A DNA stretch of 64,000 nucleotides, taken from assembly GCA_035610835.1 (NCBI GenBank), contig CM069447.1:59217048-59281047 (forward strand). The letters are read 5' to 3'. Numbering within the stretch: position 1 is the first letter of the stretch; every line of letters begins with the position of its first letter. The DNA is from Ophiura sarsii (Eukaryota > Echinodermata > Ophiuroidea > Amphilepidida > Ophiuridae). The position numbers were made by a program, and so were the translations under genes. This document shows, in pieces, positions 35,775 through 47,927 of the stretch. The notes under the pieces are model-generated. The model was not told the DNA's origin and did not search any database. It saw only the letters and a list, made by a program, of their open reading frames with translations.

Positions 35775-36846
35775 AGTCTTCAGCAATTCGCTATTTTAAA
35801 GTTTATAGTTACGATGATGATCACAAGTTCGACCTAATCAAGAAATCTGAGCGTTCTATCACAATAAAACGCAGTTAAACGCACTTTTCATCACGTACAA
35901 TTCATTGATGGCATCTAAATAAACGATCTAATGAGCGTTGCGGACAAACTAATTGTGATAGAACGCTCAGATTTCTTGAGTACATGTAGGTCGAACTTGT
36001 GTTAATCTTCGTAGCTGTAAACTTTGAAATAGCGAGGTTAGCGAAAACTCTTGAAAAGTGCCCTCATGGTCAACGCACTTTTCATCACGAACAATTCATT
36101 TATGGCACCTAAATGAAGGATCTAATGAGCGTTGCGGACAAACTGATTATGATAGAACGCTCAGATTTCTTGAGTAGGTCGAACTTGTGATATTATCTTC
36201 GTAGCTGTAAACTTTAAAATAGCGAAGTTTGAAGCGAAAAATCTTGAAAAGTGCCCTCATGGTCAAAGCACTTTTCATCACGTACAATTCATTGATGGCA
36301 TCTAAATAAACGATCTAATGAGCGTTGCGGACAAACTAATTGTGATAGAACGCTCATATTTCTTGAGTACATGTAGGTCGAACTTGTGTTAATCTTCGTA
36401 GCTGTAAACTTTAAAATAGCGAGGTTAGCGAAAAATCTTGAAAAGTGCCCTCATGGTCAACGCACTTTTCATCACGAACAATTCATTTATGGCACCTAAA
36501 TGAAGGATCTAATGAGCGTTGCGGACAAACTTATTATGATAGAACGCTCAGATTTCTTGAGTAGGTCAAACTTGTGATATTATCTTCGTAGCTGTAAACT
36601 TTAAAATAGCGAAGTTTGAAGCGAAAAATCTTGAAAAGTGCCCTCATGGTCAAAGCACTTTTCATCACGTTCAATTCATTGATGGCACCTAAATGAACGA
36701 TCTAATGAGCGTTGCGGACAAACTAATTTTGATAGAACGCACATATTTCTTGAGTAGGTCGAACTTGTGATAATATTCGTAGCTGTTAACTTTAAAATAG
36801 CGAAGTGTCAAGCGAAAAATCTAGAAAAGTGCCCTCATGGTCAATT
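35775..36846. repeat. Tandem array, 193-bp monomers in alternating types
   Basis: GCACTTTTCATCACG recurs at 35881, 36075, 36268, 36462 and 36655, a spacing of 193-194. Monomers 1 and 3 share one variant set (ACGTACAATTCATTGATGGC, TGAGTACATGTAGGTCG, GCGAGGTTAGCG); monomers 2 and 4 share another (ACGAACAATTCATTTATGGC, GATATTATCTTCG, GCGAAGTTTGAAGCG). The real unit is thus a 387-bp dimer. Monomer 5 mixes both types. The array starts with a partial monomer in reverse orientation (about 35775-35870). No coding capacity. Confidence 0.9.
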
Positions 36847-37977
36847 TTGACCCCAAATGTCAATTTTTAAGAAAAACCCAATGTCCAATTTGTATATCAC
36901 TTTCAAAATTAGCTAGTTTGAGCTCATTTATTTAGACACCAAAATCACAGCAACAAGCCACAAAATGAGTACAAGGAAATATCTTGTACTCAAATCCACT
37001 CCTTAAAATGTGGATTACTTTAGAAAAAACATTTTAAGATAGATGTAAACTGCGAAACTCAATCTTATCTGTATGACCAGTTCATCGACATGTGGTGCTG
37101 GTATTTTTATTTTGCAAACATTTCCCATAGTTTATTTTCAAGCTGCACCATTTAGCATTACAAATATAAAGATAACAATTACTTCGTCTCTGTATAATAT
37201 GGTTTTTAAAAATGAAAAATATTTTGTTTCAAATTGAAATCACTTATCACATTATAGAAAGATTGCTTTAAACAGTTTCTGAAATTGATTCGAAAATTGT
37301 GTGATTAGCTAAAACGTTTATAAATACAATTTGAACAATTCAAATGAGTACCTATAACAGTTTAATAGAAACAGCCAAAATTAGAAGTTTAGTTATAAAA
37401 CAATGCTAATGGGCAAAATCGGTTAAGATTGCAACAACAACACAAATTTACAATATAGAAACACTGGGAAGGAATTATCTCGAAACTATTATGCCAAGCT
37501 TGATCTTTTGTGGAAACAGTTTCAAAAATGTTGCCTAACCTTCATCCCCGGCTACATGCATGTTATTCTCGTACATTCAATTTTAAGGTGGAATGGGAGG
37601 GGTTAAATCCATAAAAATTAAAGGAAAATATTATTTATTTAATTGTTCATAAAAAATGAGTTGTTTGGCGTGTCATTTAATCATATGAATATTTTGTGTT
37701 CTTAACCATGTTTCAGATGCCTCGTGGACCAACATGTAAACCGGGTATCTCAGTTAGAATATGGTAAATGATATTAAATGCGATTAACTTCTTTTTTCAC
37801 ACATATTTACCAATGAGTATGTTTTTCATACCATGTTTGAAAAATTCCAATCAACGTGGCCTAGAAAATAAATATGGTTAGTTTTCACCATTGCATTTAA
37901 GTACTCACCCTGTTCTTGTTATACATACCAATTGTTTTACTGTAATTGTTGATTATTGATTAATCCTTAACTGATAA
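36847..37977. other. No gene or repeat recognised
   Basis: AT-rich sequence with no conserved exon, splice-flanked frame or inverted repeat that I can support. Confidence 0.4.
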
Positions 37978-38829
37978 GGGACCGTTCATTATTTATGGTG
38001 GAGGGGCGGTTGGGTAAACTATAGGGGGGGTCATGTAACTTTCATATGTTGAAATAGGGGGGTTATGTAACTTTTTATTCTTGAACAGGGGGGTTGTGTA
38101 AATTTGTTTAAACTACAGTATAAAGATGGTGGTGATTGGAGTGATTTTAGAGGCTATTTTGGAGTGTAAATGCCATTTTTTTTCTGCGCTTCGCGCATAT
38201 TTTCTTAAAACCTATCGACTTCAAAAACTTTTACTATGAGACGACTTCTGGACAGCAAATCGACGATATGGTGGAAAAACATCTATATGTCGAGACATTA
38301 GAGCCACAGGGTGTATAATGTTACAAAATCCAATTTCATGATTTAAAAATGTGATTTATTGCATGATTTTCACCTCATCTCTGCTTTGCACCAATGCTCA
38401 CAAAAGTAGAACGTTTCACTGGATTATACGTTTCTGCTTAGAATGTTCTAACTTGTTCGGGTTATAAAGACTCACAAAACCACCCAAAATGTATAAATAT
38501 GAAAAAAATTCCAACTCGCTACGCTCGCCATTACTAATGTCACACAATAAAAAGAAGGGGCATAACATTATTGGCCGTTCAGATAGGGCACAAACAAAAT
38601 TTGCCAACGTATCCATGAACAAAATTCCAAAGGTAAAGACAGCCCCTTAAGTACGTAACAAGTTGATTTTTTTCGGGGAGGGGGGGTGTGTAAAAAGCTA
38701 CTGGTTAGCAGGGGGGTCATGTCATTTTCAGTTTCAGCTGTAGGGGGGGGGGGGGGGGGTAGGTAATTTTAACATACAAGTCTCGAATTTGTCCCAACCC
38801 CTCCTCCACCATAAATAAAGAACGGTCCC
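37978..38829. mobile_element. TIR element, GGGACCGTTCATTATTTATG ends
   Basis: The left end GGGACCGTTCATTATTTATG-GTGGAGG is mirrored by CCTCCACCATAAATAAAGAA-CGGTCCC on the right. Both flanks read TAA, a 3-bp duplication as in PIF/Harbinger-type insertions. Inner arms are rich in G runs on the left (GGGGGGGTCATGTAA) and repeat as AGGGGGGTCATGTCA on the right. No transposase. A diverged end of the same family may be present at 44994-45020. Confidence 0.8.
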
Positions 38830-39261
38830 TAAATACCCACAATCCCTCACCATCTTCGTAGTCTAAAACCACTCGGCGTAAACTAATTGGCAATACTATA
38901 CGTATTGTGAATGTTTTTGTAAATAAAATACTGCAAGAAAAACGACCTGGTGCCGTATTCTACACTGAAGATACGATATTTATGTCGAGATATTCCTTAG
39001 AAGTTAAACAAATCCCAAGGATTTTGTGTAGGTTTTCGTGATCCGATGATATTTGTCAGCGCACTGTCAATTGAACCAGGCGATACCCATTAAGCTGACT
39101 ATGCCTTATAACATCTTGCTTGTCATGTTTGCACGTAAGTCTAAATTAAATAATTTTCCAAAGATCACGGTTCGATACTTAGCTTTGAACAACCAAGATT
39201 ACTACTCCGAAGGGTGTTTATATTTTGGGACGAATGCGAGGCTTTTAGGATAGATGCAATA

Positions 39262-39412
39262 AAAATGGTTTGTGTGTTTGGTTTTTTGTTGGGTTTTTGT
39301 TGGTTTTTTGTCTGTTGGGTGGGTGTTTTTTTGTTTGTTGGAAGGGGTGTATGTTGGGGTGTTAATTTGTTTGTTGGTGTGTGTTTTCGGGGGATATTAA
39401 GTTTGTTTGTTT
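39262..39412. repeat. G/T-rich low-complexity stretch
   Basis: Built from TTTGTTGG, GGGTGTTTTT and related words. The open frames across it are compositional. Confidence 0.75.
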
Positions 39413-39581
39413 TTGCTTTCAACTACAAATTGAATGATAAACATAGAAATAGTATCTAATACGACAACACTTTGTTTCCTCCAAACCAATCATAATAGTT
39501 TATTGTAGAAGCAAATAAATAAAGATGAGTTTATACGATGTATTACATATTTTACCAATCTTACTTCTACCTGTATAATAG

Positions 39582-39854
39582 TTTATTGCTCGGTGATTGG
39601 CCACGTGTGTATACTTAAGGAGAGGCACGATACTACAACAGAACGGGTTCGATGGTCACTACCGTCTAAGGAACGTTGTTACTGTCAGATTGTAGTGACT
39701 ATTAAGAATGGCAAAGGACCAAAAAGCTGTAATCCAAATAGTGCAGAAGCTGCGCAAGATTTATGGTTTACCGACAATCCGGATTACCTATCAAACCGAT
39801 TGAACTGGAATAAAGACAAACTTAGTGAATTACTCGACAGGGATATTTTATGCG
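39582..39854 (+). CDS. Orphan phase 1-1 exon, Cys-rich domain related to exon 2
   Basis: The pyrimidine-rich acceptor CTTACTTCTACCTGTATAATAG precedes an open exon of 273 bases (91 codons), phase 1 at both ends, ending TGC-G|GTAAGT, a near-consensus donor. It encodes six Cys and contains VRWSLPSKERCYCQIVVTIK. The order Cys, Trp, Pro, C-x-C followed by a beta-like hydrophobic strand resembles exon 2 of the main gene (HTWSYTLTPHDPCDCTRLIL). I do not recognise the family. It may belong to a sister gene or to the copy whose dead last exon is at 31897. No signal-peptide exon is seen for it in the window. A real exon is likely but not certain. Confidence 0.55.
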
Positions 39855-40295
39855 GTAAGTTCCTCTTAAAGGCGTCTGGATTGTGATTATAGATGTCTTT
39901 AAATTGTTTAATTAACTAAAAAAAACTAAATCCTAGTGTAAGTGTTTTGAGACTACGACAACAAAGTATGAGGTTCAACAGATAGCTAACTATGATCGCA
40001 GGTTCATCATCAGTAAGTCGATTCCATGATTCGAAATTGATAACGAGTGATTACCCTCGTCTACCCAGGGAGGTGGATTGTTTCAACCTAGAATCGTCAA
40101 ATGACTTAATCGTACTATCACCGATTGCGCTTTAATACTTAACGAAAACATTTTTCACCAATGACCCGTGAAAGTTAAGGTACAGGGATTGGTATATTAA
40201 GGTTAGGGCAACCCCCCCCCCCCCCAAAAAAAAATAACACCATCAAAAACCAAAAAACCAAACAACTACAACAAACAAACACACAAATAAAGAAT

Positions 40296-40330
<35 letters not shown>

Positions 40331-40482
40331 AGAAACAAACAAAATGTAAATTACTTTTATTAATAATTTAATAAATTTGGTCAAATGAGTGCGCTGTTTG
40401 GGTGCTAAATCAGTATGACGTCACAGTTACGTCATATGGGAATGTTGGTACTTTCGTATTATTAGCTATACAGATACAATGA
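39855..40482. other. Intronic/intergenic; poly-C and (CAA)n
   Basis: A poly-C run (40212-40225) and a (CAA)n run (about 40297-40330) lie here. Nothing else is recognised. Confidence 0.6.
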
Positions 40483-41058
40483 TAAAGTGCTCAACATAAG
40501 AAAGTCATACACTTTGTTTAGGTCCTTTAGAGTAACTTTCGATCATTTTTTGGCCAAACTGACTAGAAAGACATTTGGATGAATCTTTTCGGCACAATTT
40601 GATACCAAAATTGCCACCTAACAACAAAGATAAACGATGATTAGCACCATTTAAAGAAAATTAGTAACTTTTCAAAAAGTCACATTCTCAACGCACGCAA
40701 GCCGCGAGAAAATGCTGTGCGTGGCACTTGAATGGCAGGGAATGAAATGGATATTGATCACACAGTGAAACTGCGTTGGGTCGTGCCTGAGCGAGCGGGC
40801 AATTTGATTATGAACAGGTAACATGTGGTCTTTTCTTCCCGCGTAGTGTATTTAAAATGTGACTTTTGAAAAGTGACTAATTTTCTTTAAATGGTGCTAA
40901 TCATGGTTTATTTTTGTTGTTAGGTGGCAATGTTGGTATCAAATTGTGCCGGAAAAATTCATCCAAATGTCTATCTAGTCTATTTGGTCAGAAAACAATC
41001 GGAAGTTACTTTAAAGGACCTAAACAAAGTGTATGACTTTCTTTTGTTGAGCACTTTA
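40483..41058. mobile_element. MITE with TAAAGTGCTCAACA ends, copy 2
   Basis: The same family as 20652-21276. Terminal inverted repeats TAAAGTGCTCAACATAAGAA and TTCTTTTGTTGAGCACTTTA sit on TA. Shared inner blocks include TTTGATACCAAA, AACAACAAAGATAAACGATG and GTGACTTTTGAAAAGTGACT. The core differs from copy 1. Non-coding. Confidence 0.88.
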
Positions 41059-41087
41059 CAAGCACAATGAATAAAGGGCATGTCCCC

Positions 41088-41088
<1 letters not shown>

Positions 41089-41122
<34 letters not shown>
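41089..41122. repeat. Poly-C run (34)
   Basis: An uninterrupted C run shortly after the right end of the preceding MITE. Confidence 0.92.
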
Positions 41123-41124
<2 letters not shown>

Positions 41125-41620
41125 ACTTGGTGATGCGTTACAATGAATACAGTCAGTAGTTAGCACACACAAAAAGCGTTCACTATGAAAGTAAATATGC
41201 ACGATTTGTTGTAGAAGTGACGCACTGCATGCTAATTAGTTTAGGAGCGGCTTATTACAAACCCTTCTCAAAATAAAGCACTGTTGTTTGGAAAACCCAT
41301 GAACAAAAAGGATAACAATAAGGATAAAGGATATTGCAATATAATTATTTCTAATATAAAACAGTATTTCCTTCCTTTCGAAAAACCGGAACAATTACCA
41401 GCTATTATCATCGTGTTTGATAGCAAAAGGAAAAAATAGCACATTTATTCGAATGTAAAATTGTCAAAGGTAAAGGTTCCTGACATAAAATGTGAAACAT
41501 TTTGAAAATAATGCAGAAAAATACTCTGAAGATAGACGATTAAATCCATGGATGAAAATATGCGGAGTAAAAATATACGCCATTTTCCAATACACTTTAA
41601 ATCGCTTTTTGTAACAAAAA

Positions 41621-41701
41621 GTAGTCAGCAGGATTCGAACCAACGCGGGGAGAATGCAATATATGTATAGTCTATAACCTTAATCGCTCGGCCATTACTA
41701 C
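41621..41701 (-). pseudogene. tRNA-Ser-like pseudogene
   Basis: On the minus strand an 81-base stretch has the acceptor arms GTAGTAA/TGACTAC with one mismatch, the D-arm TGGCCGAGCGATTAAGG typical of tRNA-Ser, a long variable arm near TTCTCCCCGCG and the T-arm GGTTCGAATCC. The anticodon stem is poor and the loop would give ATA, not a Ser anticodon. A decayed tRNA gene or tRNA-derived repeat is more likely than a working tRNA. Confidence 0.65.
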
Positions 41702-44015
41702 TCATTAAAGCGACCATCGTGTTCTATATAATGAACTATTGGTGAACTGTCCAGTTATTCGACCAAAAATTAGTTAGTTGAGGCCATTTTGTATTTGAAG
41801 TATACACATCACACACACTGAAAGCTAACAATCTAAATGATATTGTCTAAACCTGTCAAAACTGTTGAAACCTTTGCCCCATATAAAGTAAGACGAGCTA
41901 GAGGTAAATTTACTTTTATGTCAATCATTCTGGGTATAGTCATTTCGATCATCAACCACTAAACGTCAACGCCCCTAAAATGTTCGATCTCTGAATGATC
42001 GAGCATCTAATGCAACAAAATTAACTACGAGAATGTACGGGATCCTCATAACAGAAAGAGCTTATCTTTCTCATTAGTAATCGCGATCACGACTGACTGA
42101 ATAGCCTTGGTATAGAAAAGTTAAGTAGTAATGTTAATTTTCAGTCCTCCGCTCTTTAAAATTCGTATATCAAAATGAGAATTAATTATATATGGCGTTA
42201 CTATAACAACCGTGCAAATTGGTTTCTTTATAACAATGATATACGAATATACGTTATTAACAAATAGTGCAACGATCGGGTTATTAGCTTTAAAATGGCT
42301 TCTTGGGATTCATTTAGAAAGCATAATGGAGTCATCAACAATGCGGGCGGTAGTATTATTTTAAGTGGAACAGCGACGCCGCAAGCGAGGTAGTTCCACG
42401 CAGTTAGACATTTATTTAATCAAAATTGTATCCTTAATTCCCCCCAAGAAATTCAACTTTTACCCCTGTTAGTATAGAATAACCGTATAGTTACCACGCC
42501 CTGCGCAAGGGTGGTCACGCAAAATAATATACGCTGTGTTATTAGTTGTCTCATATAAATGTCGCCGATTTCTCTGAGAACCAATAAGAATTGTTTAAGC
42601 ATTCTTACTGTTTAAGAATCGTCATTTGAATGATATGTATTAACGGCGAATATGGAGAAAATATAGCATTTATAACACTCAAACATGAATAAGAATACTG
42701 TAAATTGGTATCGGCAATAATGGCGATTAAAATTTGCAAAATATGAAGGTTCACATTGAGTTAAGTGGCTCTCATAAAAATATCAAATTAATCATCAAGC
42801 CAAGCCACTATAAAGTTATACTTTTGTTTGCCTAATGAGATTGAAGATATTAGTACTCAAGTGCAATTGAAATTTATAATAAATCCACTTATTCTGGCTG
42901 GAATAGTAGCCGAGATGCCGTGTTCTATATTCAATATTTAATTACAGGATCCAAAGGTTATATATTATTTACGGATAATTATTTATAAATTGAGAACGGA
43001 CAAGGTTGCTTACACAAAAAATAGAAACGTATATTATCCATTTATTTAACGTACTAGTAAACATTTTTTCGGAATTCGAAAATATGTTGGCTGAGAAGCA
43101 AGGCTACCAGCAACTACCAGCAATAATTGCCACATATTTTGAGTAGAACTGAAACGGGTGAAGATCCAAGAAATATCTATTGTTTATCTCTATAAATTTC
43201 AAAGCTTTGATTCAAAAACTGCTTCATTGGAAGATGACCAGTTTTGTTTGGGTTTTCCATTTAGCTCCCTTTGAGCTGTTAAGGCCCCGCAGAAAGACGG
43301 TAATTTCCCATTAACCCGGGAGCACCGCAACACTTTTAAGTTTTCAAAACTGAATTTTTGCTATTTTAGGTTGCTAATGATTTTTGAAGACTTTATAACC
43401 CCTAGTATCACCCCTCTGCTGGATACCTATCAAAATATTCACACAGCTCATTTTACAGGGGGTCAAAGTTTGGTTTTGTACAGGGAAGTATAGGGAGAGC
43501 TGAACTTGTTTTAAACCTGGGGTGCATTTCTTTGTTGAAAGGTGTATCATGATACATTTGGTATTAAATGATAGCTGTATATCAGTATTATTTTTTCACA
43601 TGTTTAAACCAGCATGTTTTATAGCCTATATGATGTAATAAATCAATTGAAATAATTAATTGTAGGGCGCCCTCACTTGACCTGTCACAAAATATATTAA
43701 ATGTATGGAATGCCATTAATGTATAACTCAATTATCAGTGTTTATCACCTATAAACCATGTGTTCTCTTTGATAAATATGTATTATGACAAGTAAACATG
43801 ACTTATTGAGAAATAAAAAAGTTGCATCAATGTTTTTCGACCAATAGAGATGGTTTAAAAAATGTGCATTGACTAGATACATGAATGGCTTGCCATATTC
43901 AAGCATGTTGTATGGATATAATAAATAGTCCATCTCAGATCAGAGTCCAAATGTAAAATGCTGTTATAAATGGGCATTGCAAAAGTGATTTTGTATGCTT
44001 AATATTATTTTGAAT
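41702..44015. other. No gene recognised
   Basis: AT-rich sequence without conserved exons. A block at about 43290-43340 (CATTAACCCGGGAGCACCGC) resembles, in inverse orientation, the repeat ends at 45440-45465 and 46580-46605. Confidence 0.4.
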
Positions 44016-44019
44016 ACCA

Positions 44020-45000
44020 ATAGTTTATAAAATACGCCAAATTTGCTTCATCGGGGGTGCCACTCCTCATGACAAGGGGTCCCATTTAGTCATGGTTTGA
44101 GACTGTCCAATATCAATTTATTTTTTAATTGTGTTTTCATTACATGATTTTACACATATTAAGAGTCATTTTCTCATTTAATAAATTGAATGCCAATAGT
44201 TGATATGATCTGCCAAATGTACTTCCCCGGGGGTACCACTACAAAGCGGGGTCTATTCAATAACGGGTTAAATGATTGGTGTTTTCATACATTGGTGTTT
44301 TCATACATATGTATTTCCCACCGAATGCCATAGAACATAAAATGTGCCAAATATGATTCCTCAGGGGTGCCACTCCTCCTGAGAGGGGTTATATATACTG
44401 GGTTTCAGTGCCCCTCCCCCCCCCCCCCCCCCAAAAAAAAGGGTACATTTTAAAGTTTTAAATGTTTTCGTTACATGTGTTAACACATATCGAACGTCAC
44501 TTCTACATTAAATACAACTTTGAAGGCTAATAGTATAAATATTATCTGCCAAATGTACTTCCCGGGGTACCACTTTCGAGCGGGGTCTATTCAATAACGT
44601 GTTTTCATACATTGGTATTTTCATACATGATTTCAGACATATATTCACACATAAATGATAGTCATATGCTATTCTGAATGACATAAGAACATAAAATGTG
44701 CCAAATGTGCTTCCTCAGGGGGTGTCACTCCTCCTAGATGGGTTATATTTACTAACTGTTAAGCTCAAGACAGTTCAATTTCAATTTATTTGTTTTTTAT
44801 TTTATTTTAATTTTCCTTTTTTTCCCCACAAATATCAAGAATTATACGAATTTGAATGCCAATAGTTGACATTAATCTGCCAATTGTTCAATTGAAATGA
44901 CCTTTGTATATAATTATCCTGAATGCCATTGCCGTTAGTACATAAAATGTTCCATTTTTCTCCTGGAGGGTGCCACTCAAGAGCAGTCCTAAGGGACCGT
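44020..45000. repeat. Degenerate tandem repeat, unit about 340-355 bp
   Basis: ATCTGCCAAATGTACTTCCC with CGGGGTCTATTCAATAACG recurs about 340 bases apart (near 44208 and 44548). AAATGTGCCAAAT with CCTCAGGGG and GTCACTCCTCC recurs about 354 apart (near 44340 and 44694). Partial units flank them. A 17-base C run lies inside (44416-44432). Confidence 0.7.
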
Positions 45001-45244
45001 TCATTATTTCGCCTGCCGGATTCGAACGATAAAAATCCAACAGCTTCCGGGGCTTCACCCCCTTGACCCACAAAAATGAAATTTATTTAATTATAAAAGT
45101 GTATTCAAATTATGTGATGTATATAAACCTTCAAATATTCATTTAACATGGGGATTCTTTTACCTCAAAATGTGTATGCGAATATGCAAAATACTGCATT
45201 CTAAGGACTGTTTTTAACAAATAAATTAAAAACGATTTATCTTA

Positions 45245-45465
45245 TGAGTTCCTTGTTTGATTTCCTTTCATTCATTTGAATCCCATATTGACATACTTTC
45301 GTCGAGGTTCCGATTGGGGGCCTGTGTGAAACTTTTTTTTGGGGGGGGGGGGGGTATCCCGGAAACTGGTAAAACTACTTATTATGGGCTACCAAGTTGC
45401 ATGGTGCAACCAAAAATAGCATGAAGTATAACAAAGAGTGTCCCGTTGCTCCCGGGTTAATAATA
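45245..45465. repeat. Direct repeat, pair with 46385-46605
   Basis: It shares CCTTGTTTGAT, CCATATTGACATACTT, TTATTATGGGCTACCAAGTT, CATGGTGCAACCAAAAATAG and CTCCCGGGTTA with the copy 1140 bases downstream. A 14-base G run (45341-45354) interrupts this copy. Confidence 0.85.
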
Positions 45466-46384
45466 AACATAGCAGCAAGGATCACTCATATTATATAAGA
45501 AACCTGCCAACACATGCAGTTAATTTTGGTATATTTAAATTGCTTTCTAGAATGACTTTCCTCAAGTGCAGTCAGTAATGGAAATGGCTGTTATAATGTG
45601 AAAGATCATTATCCTTTGTCTAAGTTGATTTACACATTTGTAAGCTTTGAATTAGACCTCTCCTGGAAATGTTTTAATCACGTTGTGTGAACAACTTTGA
45701 ATGATGACACAAGACATCTATGTTCCATGCTCTTTCCAATTGGTAGGATAATTTTAACATAATATAAACAAACCTCCAGACTTAAAGATACGTAAATCTA
45801 TTTTGTTTGTGAATGTTATGCTATCTTCTTGTTATAATAAAAAGGTTACAAACAGAATGGTGAATTTCATTCAAATAATGGGACTTCCCAATTAGATTAT
45901 GCATATTATTCCATTAAGGCACAGTATCTCTTGTTTGTCAAGGGAAAAGAATTTCTACAGAAATAACTTTTATACATGTAGATATTGGTTAAACAAGACC
46001 AACATATTGGAAAATAGTTATGTGGACTAATTGATTGAAAAAAATAATGTTAAGTCAAAACATGTCAGAAATATCAAAATATCCATGCTCCTGATATCAA
46101 GAGAGCGATTATTGGACAATTTTGGGGGGTATTTGAGGGGTTAAGACTCATGATAGGAAGATCTTAAGTTATTTTTTTCTGTCATTCCAAGATAGATATG
46201 TCATGGGCAACATATGTTCAAGGATTTTTGCAAGATTTAATGGCTTTGTAACATTGTAAAATGTGGTTGTCTTCTTTTAAGTCAAATTGTATTGCCGAAT
46301 ATTCAAAATACTGCATTTTATGTAATGTTTTTTGCAAATAAATTGTAAATGGTTGATCATACATATATAAAGTGTCTAGATATG

Positions 46385-46605
46385 AATTCCTTGTTTGATT
46401 ATCTTTCATTTGAACCCCATATTGACATACTTCCGACAAAGTATAAAGTTTGACCCCTCCGGAGGGGGGGGTCTGTGTGAAACTTTTGGGGGGTATCCCC
46501 GAAATTGGTCAAACAACTTATTATGGGCTACCAAGTTACATGGTGCAACCAAAAATAGCATGAAGTATAACAAAAAGTGTTGCGGTGCTCCCGGGTTACA
46601 TGGAA
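46385..46605. repeat. Direct repeat, second copy
   Basis: Same blocks as 45245-45465, ending CTCCCGGGTTA. Together with the degenerate tandem upstream this suggests one mosaic, internally repeated element of several kb at about 43290-46605. Confidence 0.85.
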
Positions 46606-46772
46606 ATGGAGTGTGTACAAGTATGGGTGGATTTGGAATGTGTATTGTGCAACTTAAAGAGTCGCGGAAAACTAAGATTGTATCAAATAGCCATCAATGA
46701 CACATACGTTTGCCCAAATTCAAGCCAAATATGTTCGCAATTGCAGAAAACCGTCATTTTTACATCATGAAC

Positions 46773-47287
46773 CAGGCCCGTCAGAAGGGGGGGGGGGGGG
46801 GCGACGGTGGCGATCGCCCCCCCCCTTTTGAAAATCGTCCCCGGAAAATTTGTACACAGATGAAAAAATTCGCGCGCTACGCGCGCATTTGTCTTCCAAA
46901 ATGCAATATTCTTTGCTCCAAGCTTGTTTAGAACCTAAATGTACCTCGATCGTGCACAAAATAGGTGCAAATTCGAAAATCTTGTCGGTTCATTATCATT
47001 TCTCGCCTCCCAATATCAATAACCTAGCTACGCCACTGCCAAAAACAGAGAAAATCCCCCCTCCCCAAAAAAATCCCCCTCAAAAATATCTCCAAAAACT
47101 ACTTCCGGTATTTCTGTGCGTCGACCAACAAGAAAGGTAAACTATGACACCATAATGGAACAGAAAAATTAGAAAATCAGCGTGTCTCCAACGGAAAAAA
47201 ACTAGCTCTGTCACTTCCGGTGATTTTTTTTGAAAACGCCCCCCCCCCCCCCCCCCCCCCCTTTGAAAAAAAGTGTCTACGGGCCTG
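46773..47287. mobile_element. TIR element with CAGGCCCGT ends and poly-G/poly-C arms
   Basis: The left end CAGGCCCGTCAGAAGGGG runs into a 15-base G run; the right end is a 23-base C run followed by CTTTGAAAAAAAGTG and ACGGGCCTG. Both flanks read TGAAC, a possible 5-bp target duplication. The homopolymers sit at matching positions of the two arms. No transposase. Confidence 0.7.
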
Positions 47288-47837
47288 TGAACTGTGATAT
47301 TTTGTAAAGCCCGCCATGATTGATCGTCCCAAGTGAAACAGAAAACGAATTTCATATCTGTCCTAATCTGCTGGGCCTTTAAATTGGAAAATGGACATTC
47401 CCTTGCTTTCCGTGACATGTATTGAATAACACTTCCCATCCAATACAGATCATGGGTATTTGCACTACAGATATTCTAGTAATGCGTTAAGGGGTTGTTA
47501 ATTCAAATATTATGAAATTTATCATTACATTTTTTGAAGGAAAATGAACCAGAGAGTCCACTAAATGTCACTAAAAATGCTGATTTTTTTTATTTAAACC
47601 AAAACAATCATTTTTTGGCTTAACATTTTCGGAAACATAACAAAATCCGTTTTAGGTAAAATATGCAAAAAAGCACCAAAATCATCGAAATACACTTCTT
47701 TAGGAACGCATCCATAATTTTGTTTATAAATTTAATGTTTTGAGCAAAAAATCCGAACTTATAATGAAATTGGATACCAAAAATGGATTATCTGACTAAT
47801 TTCCTACCAAAAAAGTATACTTTGATATATTTCACAT

Positions 47838-47927
47838 TAATAAATGTCAATTATTTTTTCATGTTGATTAATAAATGTCAATTTTTCATGTTGATTAATA
47901 AATGTCAATTTTTCATGTTGATTGGGA
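47838..47927. repeat. Three-copy tandem repeat, about 29-bp unit
   Basis: The unit TTCATGTTGATTAATAAATG-TCAATTT occurs three times just before the CR1-like LINE coding region. It may be part of that element's 5' end; the first Met of the ORF lies inside it. Confidence 0.75.

Noticed and set aside
47080..47439. 119-codon minus-strand frame with a Gly run
   Set aside because: It spans a poly-C run inside a TIR element; no family similarity.
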